A stretch of DNA of 64,000 nt. Origin: CBDAQA01 sp965198865 (GTDB lineage: Bacteria; Planctomycetota; Phycisphaerae; Tepidisphaerales; Tepidisphaeraceae). Position 1 is the first letter of the stretch; every line of letters starts with the position of its first letter. The stretch lies in assembly GCA_965198865.1 (NCBI GenBank), contig CBDAQA010000018.1, positions 408,384 through 472,383 on the forward strand. The letters run 5' to 3'. Of this stretch, positions 36,528 to 43,784 are shown piece by piece. Both the position numbers and the translations under genes were made by a program. The notes beneath the pieces were generated by a model. It saw only the letters and a list, made by a program, of their open reading frames with translations. It was not told the DNA's origin and did no database searches.

Positions 36528-37052
36528 ATGCCGATCCCCCCTTGCCCTGCGGCCGAAACGGCCCAGACCCAGTCGACGTCGGCCGGGTCGGTCGGGTTCG
36601 CCTGCCACGCGACCGACGATCGGTTGACCTGCCAATTCCCCAGCCACCCCGTCCACCTGGCGGAGGTGCGGCGGGCGGTCGAGCGGTTCTGCCGGACGAC
36701 AAAGCTGGACGACAAGGCGTGCGACGAGCTGGGGCTGGTCGTGAACGAGGCGATGGCCAACGTCATCCGCCACGCCTACGCCGGCGCGACCGACAAGCCG
36801 ATCGAGGTGACGGTCGAGCGCGCGGGGGACGGCGTGCGGATCGCCATCCGCGATTGGGGCAACGGCCGGATCCCCAAGCCCAGCGACAACCCCGCCACCG
36901 CCGACCCGCTGATGCCCGGCGGGCTGGGGCTGATCTGCCTGCGCCGGCTGACCGACGACGCGACGTTCGAGCCTCAGATCGACGGCGGGATGAAGCTCAC
37001 GATCGTCCGCACCACGCCGGGGCTGCTGAGCATGGCGTGCGACGCGCGGTGA
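36528..37052 (+). CDS. Anti-sigma factor kinase (RsbW/SpoIIAB-like HATPase)
   Basis: A GHKL ATPase of 174 residues that would bind and hold a sigma factor and phosphorylate a STAS antagonist. N-box NEAMANVIRHAYAG (about 82-95), G1 DWGNGR (about 112-117) and G2 GGLGLICLRRL (about 136-146) are intact. The N-terminus carries a 35-residue extension without motif. Its natural partner could be the STAS protein at 33589-33960; the target sigma factor is not identified, though 42567-43253 is in the window. Confidence 0.88.
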   Translation: MPIPPCPAAETAQTQSTSAGSVGFACHATDDRLTCQFPSHPVHLAEVRRAVERFCRTTKLDDKACDELGLVVNEAMANVIRHAYAGATDKPIEVTVERAGDGVRIAIRDWGNGRIPKPSDNPATADPLMPGGLGLICLRRLTDDATFEPQIDGGMKLTIVRTTPGLLSMACDAR

Positions 37053-37064
37053 CGGGCGGGCCGG

Positions 37065-38090
37065 TCACTCGTTGGTCGCGGGGGTCGTGGCCACGCCCAC
37101 CCGCACGGCGCGGATCGCCATGAACATCGGGATCTCCTCGCGGGCCACGTTCTCCGCGGAGGCCCGTGGGCCGCTGGTGCTCTTCTTGTGGCTGGGCCAC
37201 TCCTCCATCGCGTCAACCAACAGCCCGGCGTTCCGCAGCCCCTTCACGTACGCGCCGATCGGCTTGTGGAACGACCAGGTGTACTGATCCGGTGCCGAGC
37301 CGGGGTGCGTGGCGATCGGCACCTTCCGCGGCAGCAGGTAGTGATCGACCCGGCGGAACTGAACGGAGGCCCGCTCGTCCCACCCCCAGCCGGTCGACTT
37401 GGGCACGCGGAAGCAGGGGTGCATCATCACCAGCACCAGCCGGCCGCCAGGCTTGAGGGCGCGGGCGATCCCGGCAAGCAGGCCGCCCAGCGGATGGATG
37501 TTTTGCACGGCCAGCACGCACGCGGCGGCGGCGAACTTCCCCTCGCCGAGGAACGACAGGTCGCGGACGTCACCCACCAGGTAGGTGACGGCCGCGTGGT
37601 CGGCCGGGGCCTGGGATTGACGATCGCGGGCGGCGCGGATCAGGTCGACGGCGGCGTCGACGCCGGTCGCCTCGACGCCGTTGGCGGCCAGCGCGCGGCA
37701 CAGCACGCCTTGACCGCAGGCGACGTCGAGCACGCGGTCGCCCTTGGCGGCACCGAGCAGTCGCAGGGTGCCTGGCACGACCACCTCGCGGTGAAACTCG
37801 CTGCCGTTGTCGCCGACCAACTCGTCGTACCAGTTGGCGACGCCGTTCCAGTCAGTGACGCCGCCGTCGGTCGGCTTCCGCGGCAAGGGGGGCTTGCCCG
37901 GTCGGAAGTTTCCCGCGGGCGGCTTGCCGGGTGCGAACTTGCCGCCCTGGGGCTTGGGCGACGACGGACGATTGGGAGCCGGCGGCCGGTTGGCGGCGGG
38001 GCGTCCGGCACCCATGTTGGCCTGGGGCTTTTTGAACTGCGGCCGGTCGGCACGGGCGGGCGCGGACAGTCGGATCGTCGGCTTCTCCAT
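37065..38090 (-). CDS. SAM-dependent methyltransferase with Pro/Lys/Gly-rich N-terminus
   Basis: 341 residues. Residues 1-75 are a low-complexity basic tail with repeated PGKPPxGxF/PxNRP units, probably disordered and able to bind nucleic acid or other anions. The rest is a class I methyltransferase: motif I VLDVACGQGVLC, motif II TGVDAA, VGDVRDLSF, and LKPGGRLVLVMMHPCFR. The last is typical of enzymes that methylate small molecules or tRNA wobble derivatives. Start ATG 38090. Convergent with the anti-sigma gene. Substrate unknown. Confidence 0.82.
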   Translation of the reverse strand: MEKPTIRLSAPARADRPQFKKPQANMGAGRPAANRPPAPNRPSSPKPQGGKFAPGKPPAGNFRPGKPPLPRKPTDGGVTDWNGVANWYDELVGDNGSEFHREVVVPGTLRLLGAAKGDRVLDVACGQGVLCRALAANGVEATGVDAAVDLIRAARDRQSQAPADHAAVTYLVGDVRDLSFLGEGKFAAAACVLAVQNIHPLGGLLAGIARALKPGGRLVLVMMHPCFRVPKSTGWGWDERASVQFRRVDHYLLPRKVPIATHPGSAPDQYTWSFHKPIGAYVKGLRNAGLLVDAMEEWPSHKKSTSGPRASAENVAREEIPMFMAIRAVRVGVATTPATNE

Positions 38091-38258
38091 GGCGGCATTG
38101 GACCGCACGGCGGCCCCAACGGAAAGGGACCGATAAAACCGGCCGCCGTTTCGCGTTCGGGCGGCTGCCTTGGCCGGGCCTGTCGTTTGCGATGACCAGT
38201 GTCAACGCCGTGGGTCGGGCGTCCTATCATCTGCCGATCGGAACGACTGCGAGACGCG

Positions 38259-38924
38259 ATGCCCGCCATCACTGCCGAACCCCAACTCACCGCCGTGGCC
38301 CCGCCGCCCACGCGCGAGTCGGCCGTCGCCTGCAAGGTGTGCGGCGAGGTCCACGCCGTGGTGCAGCTGCAGAGCGGCGAGGTCGCACGGTGCGTCCGGT
38401 GCGGGTCGACGCTGCACCGTCGGACCCAGGACAGCCTCTCGCGCACGGCCGCATTCACCGTGGCCGCCATGGTGCTGTACGTCCCGGCCAACGCGTTCCC
38501 CATCCTCCACATGGAGCTGTACGGCACCGACACCGACACGACCGTGTGGGGCGGCGTCCAACTGTTCTACCGCGACCAGCAGGTCCTGATGGCCGGCGTG
38601 GTGCTGATGGCCAGCATCGTCATCCCGGTCCTAAAACTGCTCGGGCTTCTGTTCCTGTGCGCGACGACGGCCGTCCGCTGGCAGGGCGGGCGGATGCTGC
38701 GGACGTGGATGTACCGCGGCATCGAGGCGATCGGCCGGTGGGCCATGCTTGACGTGTTCGCCCTGGCGATCTGGGTCGCCACCGTGAAGCTGCAACGCTT
38801 GGCCACGGTCACGCCCGGGCCGGGGCTGCTGCCGTTCGGGTGCGTCGTGCTCCTGACCCTGGTCGCCTCGTTCAGCTTTGACCCCCAGACGATCTGGGAC
38901 GACGCGAAGGGCACCGCCTCATGA
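38259..38924 (+). CDS. pqiA: PqiA-like membrane protein (single half)
   Basis: 221 residues from ATG 38259. A zinc ribbon (CKVCGE...CVRCGSTLHRR, about 25-55), a PqiA-type stretch SLSRTAAFTVAAMVLYVPANAFPILHM and three or four helices, ending in the conserved SFDPQTIWD. E. coli PqiA has two such halves in about 417 residues; only one is present here. It overlaps pqiB by four bases (ATGA). In E. coli the PqiABC system links inner and outer membranes for lipid traffic; the same is inferred here. Confidence 0.88.
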   Translation: MPAITAEPQLTAVAPPPTRESAVACKVCGEVHAVVQLQSGEVARCVRCGSTLHRRTQDSLSRTAAFTVAAMVLYVPANAFPILHMELYGTDTDTTVWGGVQLFYRDQQVLMAGVVLMASIVIPVLKLLGLLFLCATTAVRWQGGRMLRTWMYRGIEAIGRWAMLDVFALAIWVATVKLQRLATVTPGPGLLPFGCVVLLTLVASFSFDPQTIWDDAKGTAS

Positions 38925-39973
38925 GCCCGACGGAATTTCCCAATGGTCGCGACGGCCTCGGCAACGATGGCGTTGCTGACGCGGACCGCCTCGGCATCCC
39001 GCATGACCCCGACCTGGCGAGCACGACCGTCTACCGTACGGCGGATCGGCAACTGCCCCGCCCCGTCATCAAGAAGCGGCGGGCGGCCGGCCTGCTGGTG
39101 TGGCTCATCCCGCTCGCCGTGGCGGCGGGGGCGGCCTACTACTTCCACCTGCTCTACCTCGAGATCGGCCCCGAGGTGACGATCCAGTTCAACGACGGCA
39201 CCGGCATCAAGGTCGGCGAGACGCCGCTCACGGTTCACGGCGTCCGCGTCGGCACGGTCGACGCGGTCGACCTCGCGCCCGACAACGTCCACGCGCTGGT
39301 CCACGTCCGCTTCCAGCGCGGCACGGCCGGCATCGCCAACGCCGGCACCACGTTCTACATGGTCCGGCCCGACGTCAGCGGCGGGAACGTGCAGGGGCTG
39401 AGCACGATCGTCAGCGGCCCCTACCTGACGGCGATCGTCGGCCACGGCGACCCGACCGATCACTTCGTCGGCCTCGACGGCCCGCCGGTCATGCGCGGGG
39501 CCGGCATGCGCGTCATCATCCACGCCGGCCGGATCGAGCATCTGGGCGTCGATGCTCCGATCTATTACCGCGGCCTCCAGGTCGGCGTCGTGCAGGATAT
39601 CCGCCTCAGCGGTGACAGCACCGGCGTGAACATCACGGCGTTCATCTGGCTGCGCTACGCCAAGCTGCTGCGGACCGATAGCGTCTTCTGGGCCCTGACC
39701 AGCGCCGAGGTGAAGGGCGGCCTGCTCGGCGGCATCCAAGTGCAGCTGGGCTCTATCCGCACCCTGCTCGGCGGCGGCCTGGTCTTCGCCACCCCCGACG
39801 GCCTGCGCGGCCACCTCGCCCAGGACGGCTCCGACTACGACCTCGCCCCCGACGGCCCCAAGCCCGAGTGGCTCGGCTGGTCGCCGAAGATCGAGCTTGG
39901 CCCCGACGACCTCGGATCCGATCGCGCCCAACAAGAGCAGGGCGGCCTACAGTCGACGATCCGCGTGCGGTGA
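38921..39973 (+). CDS. pqiB: PqiB-like MCE protein
   Basis: 350 residues, starting inside the pqiA stop (ATGA). A cytoplasmic tail of about 48 residues, one membrane helix (AAGLLVWLIPLAVAAGAAYYF), then two MCE domains: the first with IQFNDGTGIKVGETPLTVHGVRVGTV in pieces and the second with GAGMRVIIHAGRIEHLGVDAPIYYRGLQVGVV in pieces. E. coli PqiB has three MCE domains in about 546 residues, so this is a shorter form. It would make a tube for lipids across the periplasm. pqiC is not present. Confidence 0.9.
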   Translation: MSPTEFPNGRDGLGNDGVADADRLGIPHDPDLASTTVYRTADRQLPRPVIKKRRAAGLLVWLIPLAVAAGAAYYFHLLYLEIGPEVTIQFNDGTGIKVGETPLTVHGVRVGTVDAVDLAPDNVHALVHVRFQRGTAGIANAGTTFYMVRPDVSGGNVQGLSTIVSGPYLTAIVGHGDPTDHFVGLDGPPVMRGAGMRVIIHAGRIEHLGVDAPIYYRGLQVGVVQDIRLSGDSTGVNITAFIWLRYAKLLRTDSVFWALTSAEVKGGLLGGIQVQLGSIRTLLGGGLVFATPDGLRGHLAQDGSDYDLAPDGPKPEWLGWSPKIELGPDDLGSDRAQQEQGGLQSTIRVR

Positions 39974-40001
39974 GGCCGGCGTCGAGGGTGAACGCCGCAT
40001 C

Positions 40002-40187
40002 ATGCCGGTCCGCGACATGGTTCGTCAGACCGAGGATGATGGTTGGCGTCACGTCCGGAGGCGCGGGAGTCATCGCCAGTTCAACCACCCGACGAAGCCG
40101 GGCGTAGTGACCGTGCCTGGCCGGCCGCACGATGAACTGGCACCGGGTCCGCTCAACAGCATCCTCAGGCAGGCGACACTCAAATGA
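40002..40187 (+). CDS. hicA: HicA-type mRNA interferase toxin
   Basis: 61 residues, starting MPVRDMVRQTEDDGWRHVRR. The dsRBD-like toxin fold is shown by the catalytic His in RGSHRQFNHP (about residue 24) and the VTVPGRPHDELAPGPLNSILRQA ending in pieces, a near-complete match to the HicA family. It would cleave mRNAs when free of antitoxin. It overlaps the antitoxin start (ATGA, 40184-40187). The toxin frame is intact, whereas its antitoxin frame is shifted. Confidence 0.92.
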   Translation: MPVRDMVRQTEDDGWRHVRRRGSHRQFNHPTKPGVVTVPGRPHDELAPGPLNSILRQATLK

Positions 40188-40392
40188 AGTACCTGATCGT
40201 GATCGAGCCCACGAGACCGGGGTTCTCGGCCACTCGCCAGACCTGCCGGGTTGCGCGTCGACAGGCGGTTCCAAGGATGAGTGTGAACGGAACATGCACG
40301 AGGCAATTGCGTTCCACATCGACGGACTCCGTGAGGACGGCCAGCTCATTCCAGAGCCGATCACGTCGGCCTCGTTCGTCGTGGGGGCGTAA
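40184..40392 (+). pseudogene. hicB: HicB-type antitoxin with a single-base frameshift
   Basis: The first frame reads MKYLIVIEPTRPGFSA, exactly the HicB start. The family match then continues one frame over as HSPDLPGCASTGGSKDECERN, through MHEAIAFHIDGLREDGQLIPEP, to the stop at 40390-40392. The break is after GCC at 40229-40231: one base is missing between GCC and ACTCGCC (expected Tyr/His codon). The product would be about 69 residues if restored. As it stands translation leaves the family after residue 16. It could be a real mutation, a programmed shift or a sequence error. A free HicA would be harmful, so error or a second HicB copy should be considered. Confidence 0.8.
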
Positions 40393-40455
40393 CGCCGGGG
40401 AACGAGCCGCATGTGGATTGAGTAGTCGATGACGCGGCGAAGCGAATGCCGGCTC

Positions 40456-41898
40456 TCACCCCGCCGTGTCCACCTCGGCCACGATCTCCACGTCCGCGTT
40501 CACCTGCGTGACGGGGTTCCAGAACGCCACGCGTAGCCGGACGTCGAACACGCCGGGACCGGTGCCTTCGGTCGCGCTGACCGTGAACCCCTTCAAGGGC
40601 CGCGTAGCCTTGGCCTCGTCGCTAGCGCTGGGGTCCGACTTGAAGTTGGCGAGCCAGTCATGGACGAAATCGCCGAGTTGGTCGGCCGTCGCGAAGCGTC
40701 CGTGCAGGCGGCGGCCGATCACCTTCAGGTGGTGCGCGATCCGCGCAGCCGGCAACACGTTCGACAGCAGCGCGGCGGCCTGATCGTCCACGCCGGTACC
40801 CGACGCATACAGGGTACGACCACCGACGAAGACGGCCTTGTCCGTGCCCAACTCGTGGCTCAGCGGGAGCAGGCCGAGCTCGGACAGGGCGAGCTCGCGG
40901 TGGCCGCTGAGGACCGACTCCGTCGGTGGCAGGACGGTGGCATTGCCGCTGGCGGTGTGGAACGCGTAGAGCGGCAGGTCGCGCACCGACCCGGCCGTGA
41001 GCCGGCCGCGGCCGTCGCCGACGATCGCGCTGCACCAGTTGGTCTGGCGGAACGCGCGGGTGAGCACGCCGCCAAGGGCGTAGGCGGCGGGGGACCAGCA
41101 CAACCGCTCGGGCGAGATCGCGGCAGGCCGACCGGTGCGGTCGTCGGTGGGAGCCTCGTCGAACGCGATGCCGTCGGCCGCGTTGGCCTTGGTCGAGTAG
41201 GGCGTGCGGGCCAGCACGCGCGGGGCGGCCAGGGCGACGAAGCGGGCGTCGGGGTTGCGGCGGAGCGCGTTCCAGTCGGCGTGGTCGGGCGTGTCGGTGT
41301 CGGGCCGGTCCAGCCGCTTCAGGTCGGCGAACGACCGCAGCAGCAGCAGGGCGGGATCGGCGTTGGCGATCAGCGGTGCCTGGGCGGCGGCGGCCACCGT
41401 CGAGAGGTCGCGGAGCAGCGCGACGTCGTCCGCGCCGTGGGCGAACGCGTGGCCGGTCACGATCGCGCCCAGCGGCTTCCCGCCGCTGGTGTCGTAGCGG
41501 TCCTCGTACACCTGCCGCCACAGCGCGGTGCCGGCGGCATTGGCCGCATCGGCGAAATCGGCGGACAGGTCAATCTTGGTCGCGTCGAGCACCTCGACCC
41601 ACAGCGTTCGGCTCGCGTCGGTGTCGTCGACCAGCCGCTTCAGACCGCGGTAGGTGCCCTCCAGCCGTTGGAACGGCTCGGCATGCATGACACCGTTCAA
41701 CTGATCGGACAGCTGCTGATCCAGCTGATGAATGAGCCCATCAAGGAAGCTGAGCGGGTTCCGAGCCGCCGTCACGCCGGGCAGGCCCGTGGCGGCCTCG
41801 GCCAACGCTGACAGCATCTGCTCGGCAACCGCGGCCGTCGTTGCAGGGGTGTGGACGAGTGCGTCGCGCGTCGCTTTAGCGGGGGCAGGTGTGCTCAT
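40456..41898 (-). CDS. tssC: Type VI secretion sheath large subunit (TssC/VipB-like)
   Basis: 480 residues of the contractile sheath protein that pairs with TssB. Family pieces: NPLSFLDGLIHQLDQQLSDQLNGVMH leading to EPFQRLEGTYRGLKRLVDDTD in pieces, VYEDRYDTSGGKPLGAIVTGHAF, the LAAPRVLARTPYS region and the C-terminal RLRVAFWNPVTQVNADVEIVAEVD in pieces. tssB is directly upstream. No other T6SS gene (hcp, vgrG, tssK, tssE, clpV) is in the window, so a full machine is not demonstrated; the other parts may be elsewhere. A repeat lies in the tssB-tssC gap. Confidence 0.87.
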   Translation of the reverse strand: MSTPAPAKATRDALVHTPATTAAVAEQMLSALAEAATGLPGVTAARNPLSFLDGLIHQLDQQLSDQLNGVMHAEPFQRLEGTYRGLKRLVDDTDASRTLWVEVLDATKIDLSADFADAANAAGTALWRQVYEDRYDTSGGKPLGAIVTGHAFAHGADDVALLRDLSTVAAAAQAPLIANADPALLLLRSFADLKRLDRPDTDTPDHADWNALRRNPDARFVALAAPRVLARTPYSTKANAADGIAFDEAPTDDRTGRPAAISPERLCWSPAAYALGGVLTRAFRQTNWCSAIVGDGRGRLTAGSVRDLPLYAFHTASGNATVLPPTESVLSGHRELALSELGLLPLSHELGTDKAVFVGGRTLYASGTGVDDQAAALLSNVLPAARIAHHLKVIGRRLHGRFATADQLGDFVHDWLANFKSDPSASDEAKATRPLKGFTVSATEGTGPGVFDVRLRVAFWNPVTQVNADVEIVAEVDTAG

Positions 41899-41916
41899 GT
41901 GGGAGGAAGAGCTTTA

Positions 41917-42036
41917 GCCGCAGATGCACGCAGATGGATGGTGTTGGTCTGCTTTGTCTTCACGCTTAGCATCAAGGTCCGCTTTGCGAGTGAGCCGTAT
42001 GTGTTCATCTGCGTGCATCCGCGTTCATCTGCGGCA
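41917..42036. repeat. Inverted repeat in the tssB-tssC gap, CGCAGATGCACGCAGATG family
   Basis: Left arm 41917-41940 and right arm about 42007-42036 share CGCAGATGCACGCAGATG and its complement; the right arm repeats CATCTGCG twice. This is another dispersed intergenic sequence type. Here it sits inside the tssB-tssC transcription unit and could fold in the mRNA. Confidence 0.7.
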
Positions 42037-42044
42037 ACTTCTCT

Positions 42045-42551
42045 TCACCCTGGCGGCACGAGGTCGGCGATCATGCGCTCCAGCTCGCGTCGCACGTCGG
42101 GGTCGGCGGCGGCCCGCGACCGCAACCGCACCAGCTGCTCGCGCAATCGCAGCAGCTTGGCCAGCGCCGGCACCTGCTCGGCCACCTGCTTGGGCTCGAA
42201 GTCCTTCATCTGGTTGAACCGCAGCTCAACGTGCAGCTCGCCCCCGGTGCCGCCGAGCGCCGCCGGCAGTGTCGACTGGCAGTCGAACGCGACACCGGGG
42301 CCGATCTCGGCAATCTTCTGGTCCAGCGTGTACCGGCTCACCTTGTCGAACGTCCGCTCGGCCAGCGGTGGACGGGCCTTGCTCGGGGCGTTCCCTGCGA
42401 GGTCGTCGATCACGCCGACGATGAACGGCAGCTCGCCGCCGCCGAGGTCGTCGGGGCGGTCGGTCGGAAGCGAGACGTTCGCAAACGAGGCCCGCTCCCG
42501 GCGGAGCTTGTCGGCGTTAGACAGGTCGGCTTCAGACATCGATCCCATCAT
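42045..42551 (-). CDS. tssB: Type VI secretion sheath small subunit (TssB/VipA-like)
   Basis: 168 residues (ATG 42551, or ATG 42539 for a start MSEADLSN). The family core is PFIVGVIDDLAGNAP, then PPLAERTFDKVSRYTLDQKIAEIGPGVAFD in pieces, ELHVELRFNQMKDFEPKQVAEQVPALAKLLRLREQL in pieces and a charged C-terminal helix (RAAADPDVRRELERMI). TssB and TssC polymerise into the sheath. Gene order B then C is as in T6SS operons. Confidence 0.88.
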   Translation of the reverse strand: MMGSMSEADLSNADKLRRERASFANVSLPTDRPDDLGGGELPFIVGVIDDLAGNAPSKARPPLAERTFDKVSRYTLDQKIAEIGPGVAFDCQSTLPAALGGTGGELHVELRFNQMKDFEPKQVAEQVPALAKLLRLREQLVRLRSRAAADPDVRRELERMIADLVPPG

Positions 42552-42566
42552 ACCATGTGAGGCCGA

Positions 42567-43253
42567 TCAAGGCGGCTTGCCCCGCCGCTCGGGCGGTGCC
42601 TTGAGCACCGCCCGTCGCAGGGCCGGGCCGTCCAACTCGCTCAGCCCCCGCTGCTGAAGCGCGGCCGCCAACTCGTCGAACGCCTTCACGTGCGCCCGCT
42701 GCGCGGTCCCCTTGTGAACGCCCGCCTCCTTGCCGGCCTGCTCCAGGGTCTGCCCGTTAAGCAGCGTGGCCTCCAGGATCTGCTTCGACCGCCCGGTCAG
42801 CCCGCCGACGAGGCCGCGGATCAGCGTTCGCAGCTCGCTCTCCGACACCGAGTCGGCCGGGTCGACCGCCTCCTCATCTTCCAGCTCGTTCGAGGGGTGG
42901 ACAGTCATCGGCTGGGCGACGCCCTCGGCCGGCGGCATTCCGGCTAACAGCGCCGATTGGGCCCCGAATCCGTCCTGCTGTCGGACCCAGTCGAGCATCG
43001 CGCCGCGGATGCGCCAGTAGGCGTAGGTGGAGAACTGCGCCCCCTTGGACGGGTCGTAGTCGCGGTCGGCCCGGAGCAGGCCGAGCTGCCCCTCGCCGAT
43101 CAACTCGTCGACCTCCACGGAGCCGGGAAGGCGCTGGCTGACCTGCCAGGCGATGGAGCGGACCATGGGCTGGCAGGCCGACACCCGCGCCCAGGAAGCG
43201 GCCCGGGCGTCGCCCCCGCCCGGCCCGCCAGTTGACGGCGGCACAGTCGACAC
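42567..43253 (-). CDS. Sigma-70 family factor (FliA/SigF-like, region 3-poor)
   Basis: 228 residues from GTG 43253. Region 2 is VDELIGEGQLGLLRADRDYDP then FSTYAYWRIRGAMLDWVRQQD, which melts the -10. A long acidic linker (NELEDEEAVDPADSVSE) follows, then region 4 with a helix-turn-helix GQTLEQAGKEAGVHKGTAQRAH. This suggests a stress or alternative sigma factor of the type controlled by RsbW/RsbV partner switching; the STAS and HATPase genes in the window are candidate regulators. Just upstream of tssB on the same strand (15-base gap), so it may share the transcript. Confidence 0.88.
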   Translation of the reverse strand: MSTVPPSTGGPGGGDARAASWARVSACQPMVRSIAWQVSQRLPGSVEVDELIGEGQLGLLRADRDYDPSKGAQFSTYAYWRIRGAMLDWVRQQDGFGAQSALLAGMPPAEGVAQPMTVHPSNELEDEEAVDPADSVSESELRTLIRGLVGGLTGRSKQILEATLLNGQTLEQAGKEAGVHKGTAQRAHVKAFDELAAALQQRGLSELDGPALRRAVLKAPPERRGKPP

Positions 43254-43312
43254 GCCTCCCGTTGTACGGCTCGCCGCGGGAGGGTGTCAAACTGGGGTGG
43301 CCGTCGGCTACC

Positions 43313-43516
43313 ATGCCCGGCATGGCCCTGCCGTCGCCCAGCCCGTCCCGCCGGTCGTTCGCGCGGTGGCTGATCCGATCGGAGCCGGTTGCCCTGGTCC
43401 TGCTGCTGCTGCTGGCCGTCCTGCTGTTCGCACTCATCATGATTGGCTACGGCCGACCCGCCAGACCCCTCGCCGACCCGGCAACCACCGTGGCAGCCGA
43501 TAGCCACTCGTCCTAA
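43313..43516 (+). CDS. Small single-helix membrane protein
   Basis: 67 residues from ATG 43313 (43322 also possible). A basic start (SPSRRSFARWLIRSE), one strong membrane segment VALVLLLLLAVLLFALIMIGY (about 35-55) and a short soluble tail. Divergent from the sigma gene. No family recognised; the long open frame upstream is Pro/Arg rich and not credible. Moderately convincing because of the clean helix and basic-inside charge. Confidence 0.5.
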   Translation: MPGMALPSPSPSRRSFARWLIRSEPVALVLLLLLAVLLFALIMIGYGRPARPLADPATTVAADSHSS

Positions 43517-43550
43517 CGGCCCCTGAAGTACTCTGTCTCCACGCTCCATC

Positions 43551-43643
43551 GTGACACGGGCCTCCGCCCCGTGCGGGGTGCTCAGAGCAGCAGAAGTCGC
43601 TGATGTGCGGGCATCGCAGGCACGGGCCAGAGGCCCGTGTCAC
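43551..43643. repeat. Inverted repeat, GTGACACGGGCC family
   Basis: Perfect 14-bp arms GTGACACGGGCCTC (43551-43564) and GAGGCCCGTGTCAC (43630-43643) flank 65 bases. It lies in the 228-base gap before the PEP-CTERM gene. A shorter palindrome of the related CACGGGCA/TGCCCGTG type lies inside the aminotransferase gene at 48540-48558. Confidence 0.75.
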
Positions 43644-43784
43644 GTTGGCATGGCCCACATGTCGAGCCTCTCGAGACAGAGCACCCCGGAAGCCGTTTGT
43701 GCAGGCGGCGGGCCGTAGTTCTGGCTTCCGACACGCCGTCGCGCGTTGTACCGTATGCGGGGGCACGTTGACGCGGAGGTAGAA

